Assembly: GCF_002531825.1 (NCBI RefSeq)
Contig: NZ_NWSX01000012.1
Location: forward strand, 91,406 to 155,405
Source: Rhizobium sp. J15
GTDB taxonomy: Bacteria > Pseudomonadota > Alphaproteobacteria > Rhizobiales > Rhizobiaceae
Direction: 5' to 3'
Length of the DNA stretch: 64,000 nt
The notes under the pieces are model-generated. The model had not been told where the DNA came from. It saw nothing but the letters and a program-made list of their open reading frames with translations, and made no database searches. A program made the position numbers and the translations under genes. Of this stretch, positions 1 to 12,166 are shown piece after piece (the stretch's first letter is position 1; every line of letters starts with the position of its first letter).

Positions 1-1212
1 GTTCTCGATCAGATAGGCTTCGGTGCAGCCGAAGACGAACTTGCCGGAGGTGATGTCGACCTGGCCGCCGCCGAAGGAGACGGCATAGACGCCCTTCTTC
101 ACCGAGGCGATGATCTCTTCGGGCGTCTTGTCGCCGCCGAGCATATAGGTGTTGGTCATGCGCGGCATCGGCACATGGGCATAGCCTTGGCGGCGGCCGT
201 TGCCGGTGGGCTGCATGCCCATCAGCCGGGCGTTCTGCCGGTCCTGCATGTAGCCGACGAGCTTGCCGTTTTCGATCAGCACGTTGTAGCCGGACGGCGT
301 GCCTTCGTCGTCGATGGTGATCGAGCCGCGGCGGCTGTCGATCGTGCCGTCGTCGACGACGGTGACGCCGGGTGCGGCGACCATCTGGCCGAGGAGGCCG
401 GCGAAAGCCGACGTCTTCTTGCGGTTGAAATCGCCTTCCAGTCCGTGTCCGACGGCCTCGTGCAGCATTACGCCCGGCCAGCCGGAGCCGAGAACGACGT
501 CCATTGTGCCCGCCGGCGCGTCGATCGCCTCGAGATTGACGAGCGCCTGGCGCAATGCCTCGTCGGCACCCTGCTTCCAGCTTCCGGTCGCGATGAAATC
601 GCCGAAGCCGATGCGGCCGCCCTGGCCATAGGAGCCGCTTTCCTGCCGGTCGCCATCGCCGACGACGACGGAAATGTTGATGCGCGTCATCGGGCGGATA
701 TCCTGCACGCGGCGGCCATCGGCACGCAGGATGTCGACCACCTGCCAGCTCGCCGCCACCGAAGCAGTGACTTGCCGCACCTTGTCGGTCTTGTTTCTGA
801 GATAGGCGTCGATATCGGTCAGCACCTTTACCTTCTCCTCGAAGGTCGGCGAGCCGATCGGATTTTCGTCGGTGTAGAGTTTGCGGTTCGTGCCTTGCGG
901 TGCGGCCGCGTAAGCGCCGGAATAACCGCGCGTCACGGCGCCGACCGCATCGGCTGCGCGCTTCAGCGCCGAGACGGAAAGATCCCCGGCATGGGCATAT
1001 CCGACCGCTTCGCCGGCAACCGCGCGCAGGCCGAAGCCCTGTTCGGTGTTGAAGCTGCCACCCTTCAGCCTGCCATTGTCGAAGGTCAGCGCTTCCGCCT
1101 GCGCATGCTCGATGAAGAGTTCGCCGTCATCGGCGCCAGACAGCGCCTCGGCGACATGCTTGCGCATCGCCGCTTCGTCGGCATCGAAAAGCGTCAGGAG
1201 ATCGGTGGTCAT
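1..1212 (-). CDS. tldD: TldD metalloprotease (3' end beyond window)
   Basis: TldD is the zinc-protease half of the TldD/TldE pair, which trims peptides such as modified microcins and degrades unfolded substrates in the cytosol. The gene starts at ATG 1212 (minus) and runs off the left edge, so about 404 residues are visible of the roughly 470 usual for the family. The signature HEAVGHGLEGD, with the HExxxH zinc-binding motif, lies near residue 250. The N-terminal PmbA/TldD domain is intact. It is followed on the same strand, upstream, by the IalB-like gene. The assignment is secure; only the last ~65 residues are unseen. Confidence 0.95.
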   Translation of the reverse strand, partial: MTTDLLTLFDADEAAMRKHVAEALSGADDGELFIEHAQAEALTFDNGRLKGGSFNTEQGFGLRAVAGEAVGYAHAGDLSVSALKRAADAVGAVTRGYSGAYAAAPQGTNRKLYTDENPIGSPTFEEKVKVLTDIDAYLRNKTDKVRQVTASVAASWQVVDILRADGRRVQDIRPMTRINISVVVGDGDRQESGSYGQGGRIGFGDFIATGSWKQGADEALRQALVNLEAIDAPAGTMDVVLGSGWPGVMLHEAVGHGLEGDFNRKKTSAFAGLLGQMVAAPGVTVVDDGTIDSRRGSITIDDEGTPSGYNVLIENGKLVGYMQDRQNARLMGMQPTGNGRRQGYAHVPMPRMTNTYMLGGDKTPEEIIASVKKGVYAVSFGGGQVDITSGKFVFGCTEAYLIEN

Positions 1213-1289
1213 GTCTTATGCTCCGCTGAAGAGCAGGAGTGCTCAAAGCCGATGTAGGTCTGATGGATTGTCCGAGCAAGGCCCAGCTG

Positions 1290-1922
1290 TCAGGGCAGGG
1301 CGTCGAAGCCCTCGGCGAAGCCCTTGAGATCGACGGGAATGCCGATTCCTTCTTCCGGCGTCTGGAAGACGATGAAGGTCGCCTGCGCACCGCTGCGGAA
1401 AGTCTTGAGCAGTTCGTCCTCGAGCACGACTTCGGCATAGCAGCCGTCGGCGAAGCAGCGCACGAAATAGGCGCGGCCGATATCCTTGCCGTCGACATTG
1501 AGCCCAAGTCCGTTCGGCAGAAGCACGCCCAGCGGTGCAAGCACGCGCAGGATCTTCGATTTGCGGTCTGCCGTCTTCAGCACGACCACGGAAAGTCCGA
1601 CTTCCGGCCGGTCCTCGGCGATGACGTTCTGCATCAGCGCGCATTGTTCGGCCGAAGCGCCGGCCGGCTTGTCGCAGACGACCGACCACGCGCCATGATT
1701 GGATTTCACTGTGCCGGGTGCCTGCGGCTGCGTTTGGCCCGGGGTTACCTGTTCGACATTCGGAGTGGCGGGTGCCGGCTGCTGCGGCGCCGGAGCAGGG
1801 GCGGCGGCCGGCGGTTTTGCCTGCGAGGGAGCGGCGGGCTGCTGTGCGAAAACGGGCGTCGTCGCAGCGGCCGCGATGCTGGCGGTCAGAAGAAGCGACC
1901 GCGCGAGGGAACGGAAACCCAT
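1290..1922 (-). CDS. Invasion-associated locus B (IalB) family exported protein
   Basis: A 210-residue secreted protein. The start at 1922 gives a clean signal peptide (SLARSLLLTASIAAAA then PVFAQQ). A proline/alanine/glutamine-rich linker of about 50 residues follows, then the IalB domain with regularly placed cysteines. The family is named for the Bartonella invasion locus. In free-living and symbiotic rhizobia it is a common periplasmic or outer-membrane protein of uncertain role. Reading frame remains open upstream to 2078, but those starts would bury the signal peptide, so 1922 is preferred. It lies between tldD and the oxidase cluster. Confidence 0.85.
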   Translation of the reverse strand: MGFRSLARSLLLTASIAAAATTPVFAQQPAAPSQAKPPAAAPAPAPQQPAPATPNVEQVTPGQTQPQAPGTVKSNHGAWSVVCDKPAGASAEQCALMQNVIAEDRPEVGLSVVVLKTADRKSKILRVLAPLGVLLPNGLGLNVDGKDIGRAYFVRCFADGCYAEVVLEDELLKTFRSGAQATFIVFQTPEEGIGIPVDLKGFAEGFDALP

Positions 1923-2261
1923 GAAAACCTCTGGATATCGAATCATTGCCGCTATTGTTGAAGCCGCCCATGGAAAATGAAAAGCCCCACCCCGTGAAAA
2001 CCGGGGGACTGCGGCAGAAATTGGACCTTTCGGCAAGAATGTGCGGCGGCCGGATTGGCCGGAAAGGCGGTTTTTCATATGCTGATGAAAAACTTGGGAT
2101 GTTTTGGCGTCCCGGCTGCCTGCTCTTTAAGCAAAAATGCCGCATAGACAATTGCTCTGGCCTGTTGCGGCAAATGCCAAACTGTGGTTTGAAGCGCTGA
2201 AGATGGCAAGGATTCTGCGTTCGATTTTGCAGGTCAAGCGCTCGAGGGAGATAATAAGGTG
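1923..2261. other. Intergenic region between ialB-like gene and coxB
   Basis: About 340 bases separate the divergent ialB-like gene and coxB and must hold both promoters. No coding region is convincing here. The stretch around 2070-2180 is AT-rich. A GGGAG ribosome-binding site lies at about 2246-2250, just upstream of the coxB start. I cannot identify a specific operator. Confidence 0.5.
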
Positions 2262-4870
<2,609 letters not shown>

Positions 4871-4882
4871 ATCGCGCGGAAC

Positions 4883-4915
4883 ATCAGGACGCCGCATCCG
4901 ATACGGCGTCCTGAT
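4883..4915 (+). terminator. Perfect 12-bp hairpin between coxA and ctaB
   Basis: ATCAGGACGCCG (4883-4894) pairs perfectly with CGGCGTCCTGAT (4904-4915) across a 9-base loop. No T-run follows, so it is probably not a complete intrinsic terminator. It could attenuate transcription or protect the 3' end of coxBA mRNA, setting higher expression of the subunits than of the assembly factors downstream. Confidence 0.6.
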
Positions 4916-4935
4916 CCGGAGAAATTCAGGACTGA

Positions 4936-5889
4936 ATGATGACGGTTATCGACAATCACGAGGTGTTTGCAGAGGACGGCGAGATGTCGGAAGCAAGCGC
5001 GCGCGATTATTTCGAACTCTTGAAGCCGCGGGTCATGTCGCTCGTGGTCTTCACTGCCTTTGCCGGCCTCGTGCTGGCGCCGGGTCACATCAATCCCGTC
5101 CTCGGCCTGATCGCCATCCTCTGCATCGCTGTCGGCGCCGGTGCCTCCGGCGCGCTCAACATGTGGTACGATGCCGATATCGACGCCATCATGAGCCGCA
5201 CGGCCAACCGTCCGATCCCGGCCGGCCGCGTGGCCCCCTCCGAAGCGCTGGCCTTCGGCCTGGTGCTGTCGGGCTTTTCGGTCGTGATCCTCGGCCTTGC
5301 CGTCAATTGGCTTTCGGCCGGCATCCTCGCCTTCACCATCTTCTTCTATGCCGTCGTCTACACCATGTGGCTGAAGCGCTCGACGCCGCAGAACATCGTC
5401 ATCGGCGGCGCCGCGGGCGCCTTCCCGCCGATGATCGGCTGGGCCTGCGTGACGAACTCGGTGACGATCGAGAGCACCGTCCTCTTCTTCATCATCTTCC
5501 TGTGGACGCCAGCGCATTTCTGGGCGCTCGCGCTCTTCAAGATGCGCGATTACGAGGCCGTCGGCGTGCCGATGCTGCCGAATGTTTCCGGTGAGCGCAC
5601 GACCAAGCATCAGATCGTCGCCTATGCGGTGCTGACCGCCGTCTGCGCGGTCTTGCCGTCCTTCCTCGGTTTCGCGAGCTTCGGTTATGGCCTCGTCGCT
5701 GCCGTCCTCGGCGTGATCTTCATATACTGTTCCATCGCCGTCTGGCGCATGCCCGACGGCGATCTGAAGATGATCCCGGCGAAGAAGCTTTTCGGCTTTT
5801 CGATCTTCTATCTCTTCGCCGTGTTCTCCGCCTTGATGTTCGACCGGCTGGCCTGGCTGCTGGTCTCGCATGCGGGGGATTGGTTCTGA
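4936..5889 (+). CDS. ctaB: Protoheme IX farnesyltransferase (heme O synthase)
   Basis: CtaB/CyoE transfers a farnesyl group to heme B to make heme O, the precursor of heme A for the oxidase encoded around it. The 317-residue protein is polytopic, with about eight or nine helices, and belongs to the UbiA prenyltransferase family. The prenyl-diphosphate/Mg motif is visible as [19 protein letters not shown]. Two ATG codons (4936 and 4939) are possible starts. The stop codon overlaps the start of the next small gene (ATGA at 5889), which indicates translational coupling. Confidence 0.96.
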   Translation: MMTVIDNHEVFAEDGEMSEASARDYFELLKPRVMSLVVFTAFAGLVLAPGHINPVLGLIAILCIAVGAGASGALNMWYDADIDAIMSRTANRPIPAGRVAPSEALAFGLVLSGFSVVILGLAVNWLSAGILAFTIFFYAVVYTMWLKRSTPQNIVIGGAAGAFPPMIGWACVTNSVTIESTVLFFIIFLWTPAHFWALALFKMRDYEAVGVPMLPNVSGERTTKHQIVAYAVLTAVCAVLPSFLGFASFGYGLVAAVLGVIFIYCSIAVWRMPDGDLKMIPAKKLFGFSIFYLFAVFSALMFDRLAWLLVSHAGDWF

Positions 5890-6029
5890 TGGACATGGTC
5901 AAGCTCACGGAAACGCAGCGCAAGTCGCGCCGCAACCGCAACATCGCCCTCGGCCTGGTGCTTGCCGGCCTCGTCATCCTTTTCTACGCGATCACCATCG
6001 TGAAGTTCAGCGCGGGGATAACGGGATGA
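5889..6029 (+). CDS. coxF: CoxF-like small membrane protein of the oxidase cluster
   Basis: A 46-residue protein. It has a basic N-terminus ([18 protein letters not shown]) followed by one hydrophobic helix of about 20 residues ending near VKFSAG. It overlaps the ctaB stop and the ctaG start by ATGA junctions, so it is tightly coupled to both. Small genes at this position in alphaproteobacterial oxidase clusters are usually annotated coxF and are considered assembly or stability factors. No catalytic motif is present. The name is given by position and topology. Confidence 0.8.
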   Translation: MDMVKLTETQRKSRRNRNIALGLVLAGLVILFYAITIVKFSAGITG

Positions 6030-6634
6030 GCGAGAACGCTGCCGCGCCGAAGAAGCAGGGCCGCAACAACGGCGCCGTCGTCATGATGTGCCTGAGTTTC
6101 GTCTTCGGCATGGGCGCGATGAGCTACGCCGCCGTGCCGCTCTACCGCCTCTTCTGCCAGGTGACCGGCTACAACGGCACGACGCAGCGCGTCGATCAGA
6201 TGTCGAGCGTCGTTCTCGACCGCAAGATGCGCGTCACTTTCGATGCCAATGTCGCTCCCGGCCTGCAGTGGAATTTCAAGCCGGTCGAGCGCGAGGTCAA
6301 TCCGAAGATCGGCGAGACCATCCAGGTGAATTTCGTCGCCGAGAACCGTTCGAACGAGGTCCAGCGCGGCCAGGCGGTGTTCAACGTCACGCCGGGCGAA
6401 GCGGGCGCCTATTTCAACAAGGTGCAATGTTTCTGCTTTACGGAAACGGACCTGAAGCCGGGCGAGAAGCTGGAAATGCCGGTGGTGTTCTACATCGATC
6501 CGGAGATCGTCAAGGCCGTGGAATCGAAAGATATCCATACGGTTACGCTATCATACACGTTCTACCCCAAAGAGGGTCCGAAGCCGGTGGCTTCGAATGA
6601 GGGCGGAACGCAGAAGATTGAAAAGAAACTTTGA
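6026..6634 (+). CDS. ctaG: Cytochrome c oxidase assembly protein CtaG/Cox11
   Basis: CtaG (Cox11) delivers copper to the CuB site of subunit I. The 202-residue product has a short cytoplasmic tail, one membrane anchor (about residues 15-35, ending in [16 protein letters not shown]) and a periplasmic immunoglobulin-like domain. The copper-binding CFCF motif is present in [17 protein letters not shown]. The start at 6026 overlaps the coxF stop (ATGA). The open frame continues upstream to 5870, but that part is the shadow of coxF. Confidence 0.96.
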   Translation: MSENAAAPKKQGRNNGAVVMMCLSFVFGMGAMSYAAVPLYRLFCQVTGYNGTTQRVDQMSSVVLDRKMRVTFDANVAPGLQWNFKPVEREVNPKIGETIQVNFVAENRSNEVQRGQAVFNVTPGEAGAYFNKVQCFCFTETDLKPGEKLEMPVVFYIDPEIVKAVESKDIHTVTLSYTFYPKEGPKPVASNEGGTQKIEKKL

Positions 6635-6695
6635 TCAAGGCTTGTTTCCGGCTATGCCGGGAGCGGAGTGAAGGAAGACATCCGGGGATAGCTAC

Positions 6696-7574
6696 ATGGC
6701 CGATGCTCACCAGAAAAATCACGACTACCACATCATCGATCCGAGCCCGTGGCCGATTCTCGCCTCGCTCGGCGCCTTCATCATGGCGCTCGGCGGCGTC
6801 TGCTACATGCGCTACCTCAGCGCAGGCTCTTTCAAATTTGCCGGAATAGAACTGGCCAATCCCTGGCTCTTCTACATCGGCCTGGTGCTGGTTCTTTACG
6901 TCATGTACGGCTGGTGGGCCGATACGGTGAAGGAAGCGCACGAAGGCGCCCATACCCGCGTCGTCTCGCTGCACCTGCGCTACGGCATGATCATGTTCAT
7001 CGCTTCGGAGGTGATGTTCTTCGTCGCCTGGTTCTGGGCCTATTTCGACGCCAGCCTGTATCCGAACGAAGCCATCCAGGCCTCCCGCATGGTCTATACC
7101 GGTGGCGTCTGGCCGCCGAAGGGCATCGAAGTGCTCGATCCCTGGCACTTGCCGATCTACAACACCGTCATCCTGCTGCTGTCGGGCACGACGGTCACCT
7201 GGGCGCACCATGCGCTGCTGCACAACGACCGGAAGGGCCTGATTCAGGGCCTGACGCTGACCGTGCTGCTCGGTATCTTCTTCTCCTGCGTGCAGGCCTA
7301 CGAATATGCCCATGCGCCGTTCGCCTTCAAGAGCTCGATCTACGGCGCGACCTTCTTCATGGCGACCGGCTTCCATGGTTTCCACGTTCTGGTCGGCACG
7401 ATCTTCCTGCTGGTCTGCCTGCTTCGCGCGCTGCGCGGCGACTTCACGCCGAAACAGCATTTCGGCTTCGAGGCGGCCGCCTGGTACTGGCACTTCGTCG
7501 ACGTCGTCTGGCTGTTCCTGTTCTTCTGCATCTACGTCTGGGGCGGCTGGGGCGCTCCGGTAGCCGCAGGCTGA
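6696..7574 (+). CDS. coxC: Cytochrome c oxidase subunit III
   Basis: Subunit III is the seven-helix structural subunit that stabilises the active site and proton uptake. The 292-residue product shows the family features, including an N-terminal [16 protein letters not shown] segment, an [17 protein letters not shown] helix with the conserved glutamate, and a [14 protein letters not shown] terminal helix. It lies 61 bases after ctaG and is the last oxidase gene before a strong intrinsic terminator. Confidence 0.97.
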   Translation: MADAHQKNHDYHIIDPSPWPILASLGAFIMALGGVCYMRYLSAGSFKFAGIELANPWLFYIGLVLVLYVMYGWWADTVKEAHEGAHTRVVSLHLRYGMIMFIASEVMFFVAWFWAYFDASLYPNEAIQASRMVYTGGVWPPKGIEVLDPWHLPIYNTVILLLSGTTVTWAHHALLHNDRKGLIQGLTLTVLLGIFFSCVQAYEYAHAPFAFKSSIYGATFFMATGFHGFHVLVGTIFLLVCLLRALRGDFTPKQHFGFEAAAWYWHFVDVVWLFLFFCIYVWGGWGAPVAAG

Positions 7575-7593
7575 TCGAGGCAGGAAGCAAATC

Positions 7594-7626
7594 AAAAGGC
7601 GGGTGCCATTGGCCCCGCCTTTTTTA
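7594..7626 (+). terminator. Intrinsic terminator of the cox operon
   Basis: GGCGGG pairs with CCCGCC around a short loop (tgccattggc region) and is followed by TTTTTT. An A-run precedes the stem. It sits 20 bases after the coxC stop. The opposite strand enters the 3' end of the reversed kinase gene, so it may end both transcripts. Confidence 0.8.
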
Positions 7627-7628
7627 TT

Positions 7629-8270
7629 TCAACGCTGGCCTGCCAACCTTTCGAAGGCAGAAGGCTCGGGAATGCCGAGGTCGAGCCGCTGGCGGATCGC
7701 CTCGGCGCATTCCAGCGCCGTCAGCACCGAGGTATCGACCTCCATGTCGTAGATGCCCGGGTGATGCACCTCGTGCTGCCAGCGCTGCACCGGTTCGGGG
7801 GCGGGAATGTCTTCGGTGGCGCGGAGATACAGTGTCTCGCGCCCCTCCTGGCTGATCTCTCGCCGCTGCATGATCGTTTCGATCGGACAGCGCACGCCGA
7901 CGAACAGCACGGAAAAACCTTCCAGGCGCCGGGCGCAATCGCCGAGAATGCCGAGCGGTCGCGAATAGCTGTCGTGATGGCCGAGATCGGCCACGACATT
8001 AAGCCCCAACCCGGCATGGATGGCGATCGATTCGTAGAGCGCGGCATAGAGGAACGGCACCAGTTCCTCAAGGTCCGGCCGCTCGCCGCCCGGCCGCAGG
8101 CCGATGCCGGGCAAGTAACGGTTCGGCGTCATGGCATTGTAGGTATCGACGCCGAGGTTGATCCACGGCCCCTCGAATTGGTCCTGGATTGCGCGTGCAA
8201 TGCTGGATTTGCCGCTTCGCGGTGCGCCGTTCAGGATAATGATCTGGCCGGCATGGTTGTCATTGGTCAT
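7629..8270 (-). CDS. Chloramphenicol phosphotransferase-like P-loop kinase
   Basis: A 213-residue P-loop protein of the CPT family. The Walker A motif GAPRSGKSS follows a typical first strand (GQIIILNGAP). A conserved aspartate-histidine element (VVADLGHHD) and CPIETIMQRRE match the family layout of a small-molecule or nucleotide kinase. The founding member phosphorylates chloramphenicol in Streptomyces venezuelae. Most homologues in proteobacteria have no known substrate, so a resistance role should not be assumed. It lies on the opposite strand between coxC and DUF983. Confidence 0.75.
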   Translation of the reverse strand: MTNDNHAGQIIILNGAPRSGKSSIARAIQDQFEGPWINLGVDTYNAMTPNRYLPGIGLRPGGERPDLEELVPFLYAALYESIAIHAGLGLNVVADLGHHDSYSRPLGILGDCARRLEGFSVLFVGVRCPIETIMQRREISQEGRETLYLRATEDIPAPEPVQRWQHEVHHPGIYDMEVDTSVLTALECAEAIRQRLDLGIPEPSAFERLAGQR

Positions 8271-8399
8271 CAGTCTTCTTCTTCTGTTTGGCGCGAATCA
8301 TTACCGCGCAGGCATTTCCATTCGGGATGCGAATACTTTATGGGAGAGTTAAGGCAGCATCGAATGCAGCGGTCGCAAGAGGCCGCTGGAAGGAACAGC

Positions 8400-8780
8400 A
8401 TGAGCGAGGACAGCGCGCATTTTCCCCCCGTCGATCCGGTGAAAACAGGCATCAAGGGCTGCTGCCCGCGCTGCGGCCAGGGCAAGCTGTTCGATGGTTT
8501 GCTCGGCCTGAAACCGCGCTGCGCCTCCTGCGGCCTGGATTATTCCTTCGCCGATTCCGGGGACGGGCCTGCCGTCTTCGTCATTCTCATCGTCGGTTTC
8601 ATCATCATCGGCATGGTGCTGTGGCTGCAGGTGAATTACGGGCCGCCGATCTGGGTGCATATCCTGCTCTTCGGGCCATTGACGATCATCCTCTCGCTGC
8701 TCACGCTGCGCTGGTTCAAGGGTATCCTGATCGCCATGCAGTACCGCCATAATGCCCGCGAAGGACGCCTGAGTGACTGA
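8400..8780 (+). CDS. DUF983 zinc-ribbon membrane protein
   Basis: A 126-residue protein with an N-terminal zinc ribbon (CPRCGQGKLF and CASCG, about residues 22-46) and two membrane helices. DUF983 genes often accompany oxidase clusters and SURF1 in alphaproteobacteria and are suspected oxidase biogenesis factors; no reaction is known. The start at 8400 follows a GAAGGAA-type site. Its 3' end overlaps the SURF1 start by 8 bases, which suggests coupling. Confidence 0.85.
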   Translation: MSEDSAHFPPVDPVKTGIKGCCPRCGQGKLFDGLLGLKPRCASCGLDYSFADSGDGPAVFVILIVGFIIIGMVLWLQVNYGPPIWVHILLFGPLTIILSLLTLRWFKGILIAMQYRHNAREGRLSD

Positions 8781-9528
8781 TACCGACCATGCCGCGCCGC
8801 GCCGCCGGTTGCCCGTCGTCACCGGCATCCTGGTGCTGATCGCACTCGCCATCCTGATTTCGCTCGGAACCTGGCAGGTGCAGCGCCTTTACTGGAAGCA
8901 AGGCCTGCTCGCCGATATCGCCGCGCGCGAAGTCTCAGCCCCGGTGCCGCTTGCCGATATCGAAGCGATGGCGGCTGCAGGCGGCGACATCGAATACCGC
9001 AAGGTGACAGCCACCGGCCGCTACATCAACAACAAGGAACGGCACTTCTTCGCCACATGGCGCGGTCAGACCGGCTTTTACGTCTATACCCCGCTGGAGC
9101 TTGCCGACGGGCGCTATCTCCTCGTCAACCGCGGCTTCGTTCCCTATGAGAACAAAGAGCCTGAAATGCGCATGCAGGGTCAGCTGACGGACCAGCAGAC
9201 CGTCACCGGCCTGGCCCGCGCCAAGCTCCCGGGCAAGCCTTCCCGGCTCGTGCCTGACAACGATGTCGCCAAGAACATCTTCTACTGGAAGGACCTCGAC
9301 GTCATGGCCGACAGCGTCGGGCTGGACAAGGCGCGCGTCATCCCGTTTTTCGTCGATGCCGATTCCACGCCCAATCCGGCCGGCCTGCCGATCGGCGGCG
9401 TCACCCAGGTCGACCTGCCGAACGATCACCTTCAATACGCTTTCACCTGGTACGGGCTTGCCGCCGTTCTCATCGTCGTGGTCGCGATCTCCTGGTTCCG
9501 CAAACCCGGCAAGGCGCCTCGGCAATAG
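8773..9528 (+). CDS. SURF1 family cytochrome oxidase assembly protein
   Basis: SURF1/Shy1 proteins help place heme a in subunit I of aa3 oxidase. The 251-residue product has the two flanking membrane helices typical of the family (about residues 15-35 and 220-240) and a periplasmic domain containing [11 protein letters not shown] near the N-terminus and [11 protein letters not shown] in the middle. The start is GTG 8773, inside the end of DUF983. Its proximity to the cox operon supports the role. Confidence 0.93.
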   Translation: MTDTDHAAPRRRLPVVTGILVLIALAILISLGTWQVQRLYWKQGLLADIAAREVSAPVPLADIEAMAAAGGDIEYRKVTATGRYINNKERHFFATWRGQTGFYVYTPLELADGRYLLVNRGFVPYENKEPEMRMQGQLTDQQTVTGLARAKLPGKPSRLVPDNDVAKNIFYWKDLDVMADSVGLDKARVIPFFVDADSTPNPAGLPIGGVTQVDLPNDHLQYAFTWYGLAAVLIVVVAISWFRKPGKAPRQ

Positions 9529-9618
9529 TATCGCTTCAATTCTCGCTTATATTGGGCTAGAGGTCGGTTGCCCCGCACGCGGGGCGTTGCTGTTGAAGCT
9601 GGACGTAGCCAAGTTCTC

Positions 9619-9649
9619 CCTCATTCCTGTGACGAGCACAGGAATGAGG
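9619..9649. repeat. ACGAG-loop hairpin repeat, copy 1
   Basis: CCTCATTCCTGTG (9619-9631), loop ACGAG, CACAGGAATGAGG (9637-9649): a perfect 13-bp stem between SURF1 and ispH. Copies with the same CTGTG-ACGAG-CACAG core but different outer stem bases occur at 27639-27661 and 45542-45580. The ispH start codon lies 18 bases beyond the stem. Confidence 0.85.
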
Positions 9650-9667
9650 AATTCTGACGGAACAAAC

Positions 9668-10669
9668 ATGAATATTGCGGCGAAACCTCCCTTGACGATC
9701 AGGCTCTGCGGGCCGCGTGGCTTCTGCGCCGGTGTCGACCGCGCCATCCAGATCGTCGTGCTGGCGCTGAAATCCTACGGCGCGCCGGTCTATGTGCGCC
9801 ATGAGATCGTCCACAATCGGTACGTCGTCGAGGGTCTCGAGGCCAAGGGCGCCGTCTTCGTCGAGGAGCTCGATGAGATCCCGGCCGAACATCGCGCCCA
9901 GCCGGTGGTGTTTTCCGCCCACGGGGTTCCGAAATCCGTGCCGGAGGATGCGGCAAGCCGCAATCTCTTCTATCTCGACGCGACATGCCCGCTGGTTTCC
10001 AAGGTCCACAAACAGGCGATGCGCCACAACCGCCTTGGCCGCCATGTCGTGCTCATCGGCCATGCCGGCCATCCCGAGGTGATCGGCACGATGGGTCAGC
10101 TGCCGGAGGGGTCGGTTTCGCTGATCGAGACGATCGAGGATGCCGACGCCTATGTTCCCCCCGATCCGGACAACCTCGGCTATGTCACGCAGACGACGCT
10201 TTCGGTCGACGATACGGCCGGCGTCATCACCCGCCTGCATGAGCGTTTCCCCAATTTGACGGCGCCGGCGGCCGATTCGATCTGTTATGCGACGACCAAT
10301 CGCCAGGAAGTGGTGAAGCAGGCGGCCCCCGGCTGCGATCTCTTCGTCATCGTCGGTGCGCCGAATTCTTCCAATTCCAAGCGCCTCGTCGAAGTGGCGC
10401 TGAGGGCAGGGGCAAAGAAATCGATCCTGGTGCAGCGCGCCGCCGAGCTCGACTGGGATGATATCGGCGCGATTTCGACGCTCGGCCTTTCCGCCGGCGC
10501 CTCCGCGCCCGAGGTGATCGTCAACGAGATCATCGAGGCGTTTCGCGCCCGCTTCGACGCCCGCGTCGAGCTGGCCGAAACGGTGCAGGAAACCGAGAAT
10601 TTCCTGGTCAATCGCGAATTGCGCAACATCGAGCTGACGGCCGCCGACATGGCCTTCGTCAACGGCTAG
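9668..10669 (+). CDS. ispH: 4-hydroxy-3-methylbut-2-enyl diphosphate reductase
   Basis: IspH (LytB) is the last enzyme of the MEP isoprenoid pathway and makes IPP and DMAPP using an oxygen-sensitive 4Fe-4S cluster. The 333-residue product carries the three cluster cysteines in [23 protein letters not shown] and [11 protein letters not shown], plus the active-site stretch [17 protein letters not shown] ([13 protein letters not shown]). ATG 9668 is chosen because the protein then begins [18 protein letters not shown] as in relatives; the longer upstream frame covers the hairpin repeat and the end of SURF1 and is not coding. Confidence 0.97.
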   Translation: MNIAAKPPLTIRLCGPRGFCAGVDRAIQIVVLALKSYGAPVYVRHEIVHNRYVVEGLEAKGAVFVEELDEIPAEHRAQPVVFSAHGVPKSVPEDAASRNLFYLDATCPLVSKVHKQAMRHNRLGRHVVLIGHAGHPEVIGTMGQLPEGSVSLIETIEDADAYVPPDPDNLGYVTQTTLSVDDTAGVITRLHERFPNLTAPAADSICYATTNRQEVVKQAAPGCDLFVIVGAPNSSNSKRLVEVALRAGAKKSILVQRAAELDWDDIGAISTLGLSAGASAPEVIVNEIIEAFRARFDARVELAETVQETENFLVNRELRNIELTAADMAFVNG

Positions 10670-10741
10670 GTCGAGCCTCATCGCAGCCCGGCCGTTCGCT
10701 CCGGGCAATCCATTATCAACAATGCAAAGACGAGACCTCAA

Positions 10742-11707
10742 TTGGCAGTCTATACCGATATCGCCGAAGACGACCTGAAATGGTTCCTGACCGAATATGA
10801 TGCGGGAAGCCTGCTTTCCTACAAGGGAATTGCCGAAGGCGTCGAAAACTCCAATTTCCTGCTTCATACCTCGAAGGCACCGCTGATCCTGACGCTCTAT
10901 GAGAAGCGCGTGGAAAAGAGCGACCTGCCGTTCTTCCTCGGCCTGATGCAGCATCTGTCCGCCCGCGGCCTTTCCTGCCCGCTGCCGCTGCCGCGCCGGG
11001 ACGGCGCGCTGCTCGGCTCGCTCTCCGGCCGTCCGGCCGCCCTTATCTCCTTTCTCGAAGGCATGTGGCTGAGGAAGCCGGAGGCGAAACATTGCCGCGA
11101 AGTGGGTCGCGCGCTTGCCGAGATGCATGTGGCCGGCGATGGCTTCGAGCTGAAGCGCCCGAACGCGCTTTCGATCGACGGCTGGCGGACGCTCTGGGAG
11201 AAGTCGGAGGCTCGCGCCCACGAGGTTGAGACCGGTTTGCAGAGCGAGATCGGCGACGAGCTCGATTTCCTCTCCGCCGCCTGGCCGAAGGACCTGCCGG
11301 CCGGCGTCATCCATGCCGACCTCTTCCCCGACAACGTCTTCTTCCTCGGCGACGAACTCTCGGGCCTGATCGATTTCTATTTCGCCTGCAACGATCTGCT
11401 CGCCTATGACGTCTCGATCTGCCTGAATGCCTGGTGCTTCGAGAAGGACGGCGCTTACAACATCACCAAGGGCACGGCGATGCTTGAGGGCTATCAAAGC
11501 GTCAGACCCTTGGGCGAGGCCGAAATCGCAGCCTTGCCAGTGCTGTCGCGCGGTTCGGCGCTGCGTTTCCTCCTGACGCGGCTCTACGACTGGCTGACGA
11601 CGCCTGAGGGCGCCATGGTCACCAAGAAGGACCCGCTCGAATATCTCCGCAAGCTGCGCTTCCACCGCCAGATCGGCTCGGCCGCCGAATACGGGCTCAG
11701 CCTATGA
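10742..11707 (+). CDS. thrB: Homoserine kinase (APH-fold type)
   Basis: It phosphorylates homoserine in threonine synthesis; the next step, threonine synthase, is also in this window at 25.2-26.6 kb. The 321-residue protein belongs to the aminoglycoside-phosphotransferase-like homoserine kinases used by rhizobia and pseudomonads. The catalytic loop is [13 protein letters not shown] and the Mg-binding motif is [16 protein letters not shown]. The start is TTG 10742, giving [11 protein letters not shown] as in related proteins. Its stop overlaps the rnhA start (ATGA). Confidence 0.94.
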   Translation: MAVYTDIAEDDLKWFLTEYDAGSLLSYKGIAEGVENSNFLLHTSKAPLILTLYEKRVEKSDLPFFLGLMQHLSARGLSCPLPLPRRDGALLGSLSGRPAALISFLEGMWLRKPEAKHCREVGRALAEMHVAGDGFELKRPNALSIDGWRTLWEKSEARAHEVETGLQSEIGDELDFLSAAWPKDLPAGVIHADLFPDNVFFLGDELSGLIDFYFACNDLLAYDVSICLNAWCFEKDGAYNITKGTAMLEGYQSVRPLGEAEIAALPVLSRGSALRFLLTRLYDWLTTPEGAMVTKKDPLEYLRKLRFHRQIGSAAEYGLSL

Positions 11708-12159
11708 AACACGTCGATATCTTCACCGACGGCGCATGCTCCGGCAATCCCGGCCCCGGCGGCTGGGGCGCCGTGCTGCGCTATGGCGACGTCGAAAAGG
11801 AGCTTTGTGGCGGCGAGGCGGACACGACGAACAACCGCATGGAACTGCTGGCGGCCATCTCGGCGCTGCAGGCCTTGAAGACGCCTTGCGAGGTCGATCT
11901 CTATACCGACAGCGCCTACGTCAAGGATGGCATCTCCAAGTGGATCTTCGGCTGGAAGAAAAACGGCTGGAAGACAGCAGACAAGAAGCCGGTGAAGAAT
12001 GCCGAGCTCTGGCAGGCGCTGGAAGAAGCCCGCAACCGCCACAAGGTGACGCTGCACTGGGTCAAGGGCCACGCCGGTCACCCGGAAAACGAACGCGCCG
12101 ACGAACTTGCGCGCCGGGGCATGGAGCCGTTCAAGAAGGGCAAGGCGGTTTCGTTTTAA
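11704..12159 (+). CDS. rnhA: Ribonuclease HI
   Basis: RNase HI removes RNA from RNA-DNA hybrids. The 151-residue protein has the full DEDD active site: Asp in [15 protein letters not shown], Glu in [10 protein letters not shown], Asp in [12 protein letters not shown] and Asp in [10 protein letters not shown]. The basic protrusion ([16 protein letters not shown]) is present. It is translationally coupled to thrB by a 4-base overlap. Confidence 0.97.
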   Translation: MKHVDIFTDGACSGNPGPGGWGAVLRYGDVEKELCGGEADTTNNRMELLAAISALQALKTPCEVDLYTDSAYVKDGISKWIFGWKKNGWKTADKKPVKNAELWQALEEARNRHKVTLHWVKGHAGHPENERADELARRGMEPFKKGKAVSF

Positions 12160-12166
12160 ACCCGGC

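Noticed and set aside
7629..8270. Chloramphenicol resistance gene
   Set aside because: Family membership alone does not show resistance; most proteobacterial CPT-like proteins have unknown substrates.
9263..9667. N-terminal extension of ispH
   Set aside because: It covers the end of the SURF1 gene in another frame and the ACGAG hairpin; the conserved IspH sequence starts near 9668.
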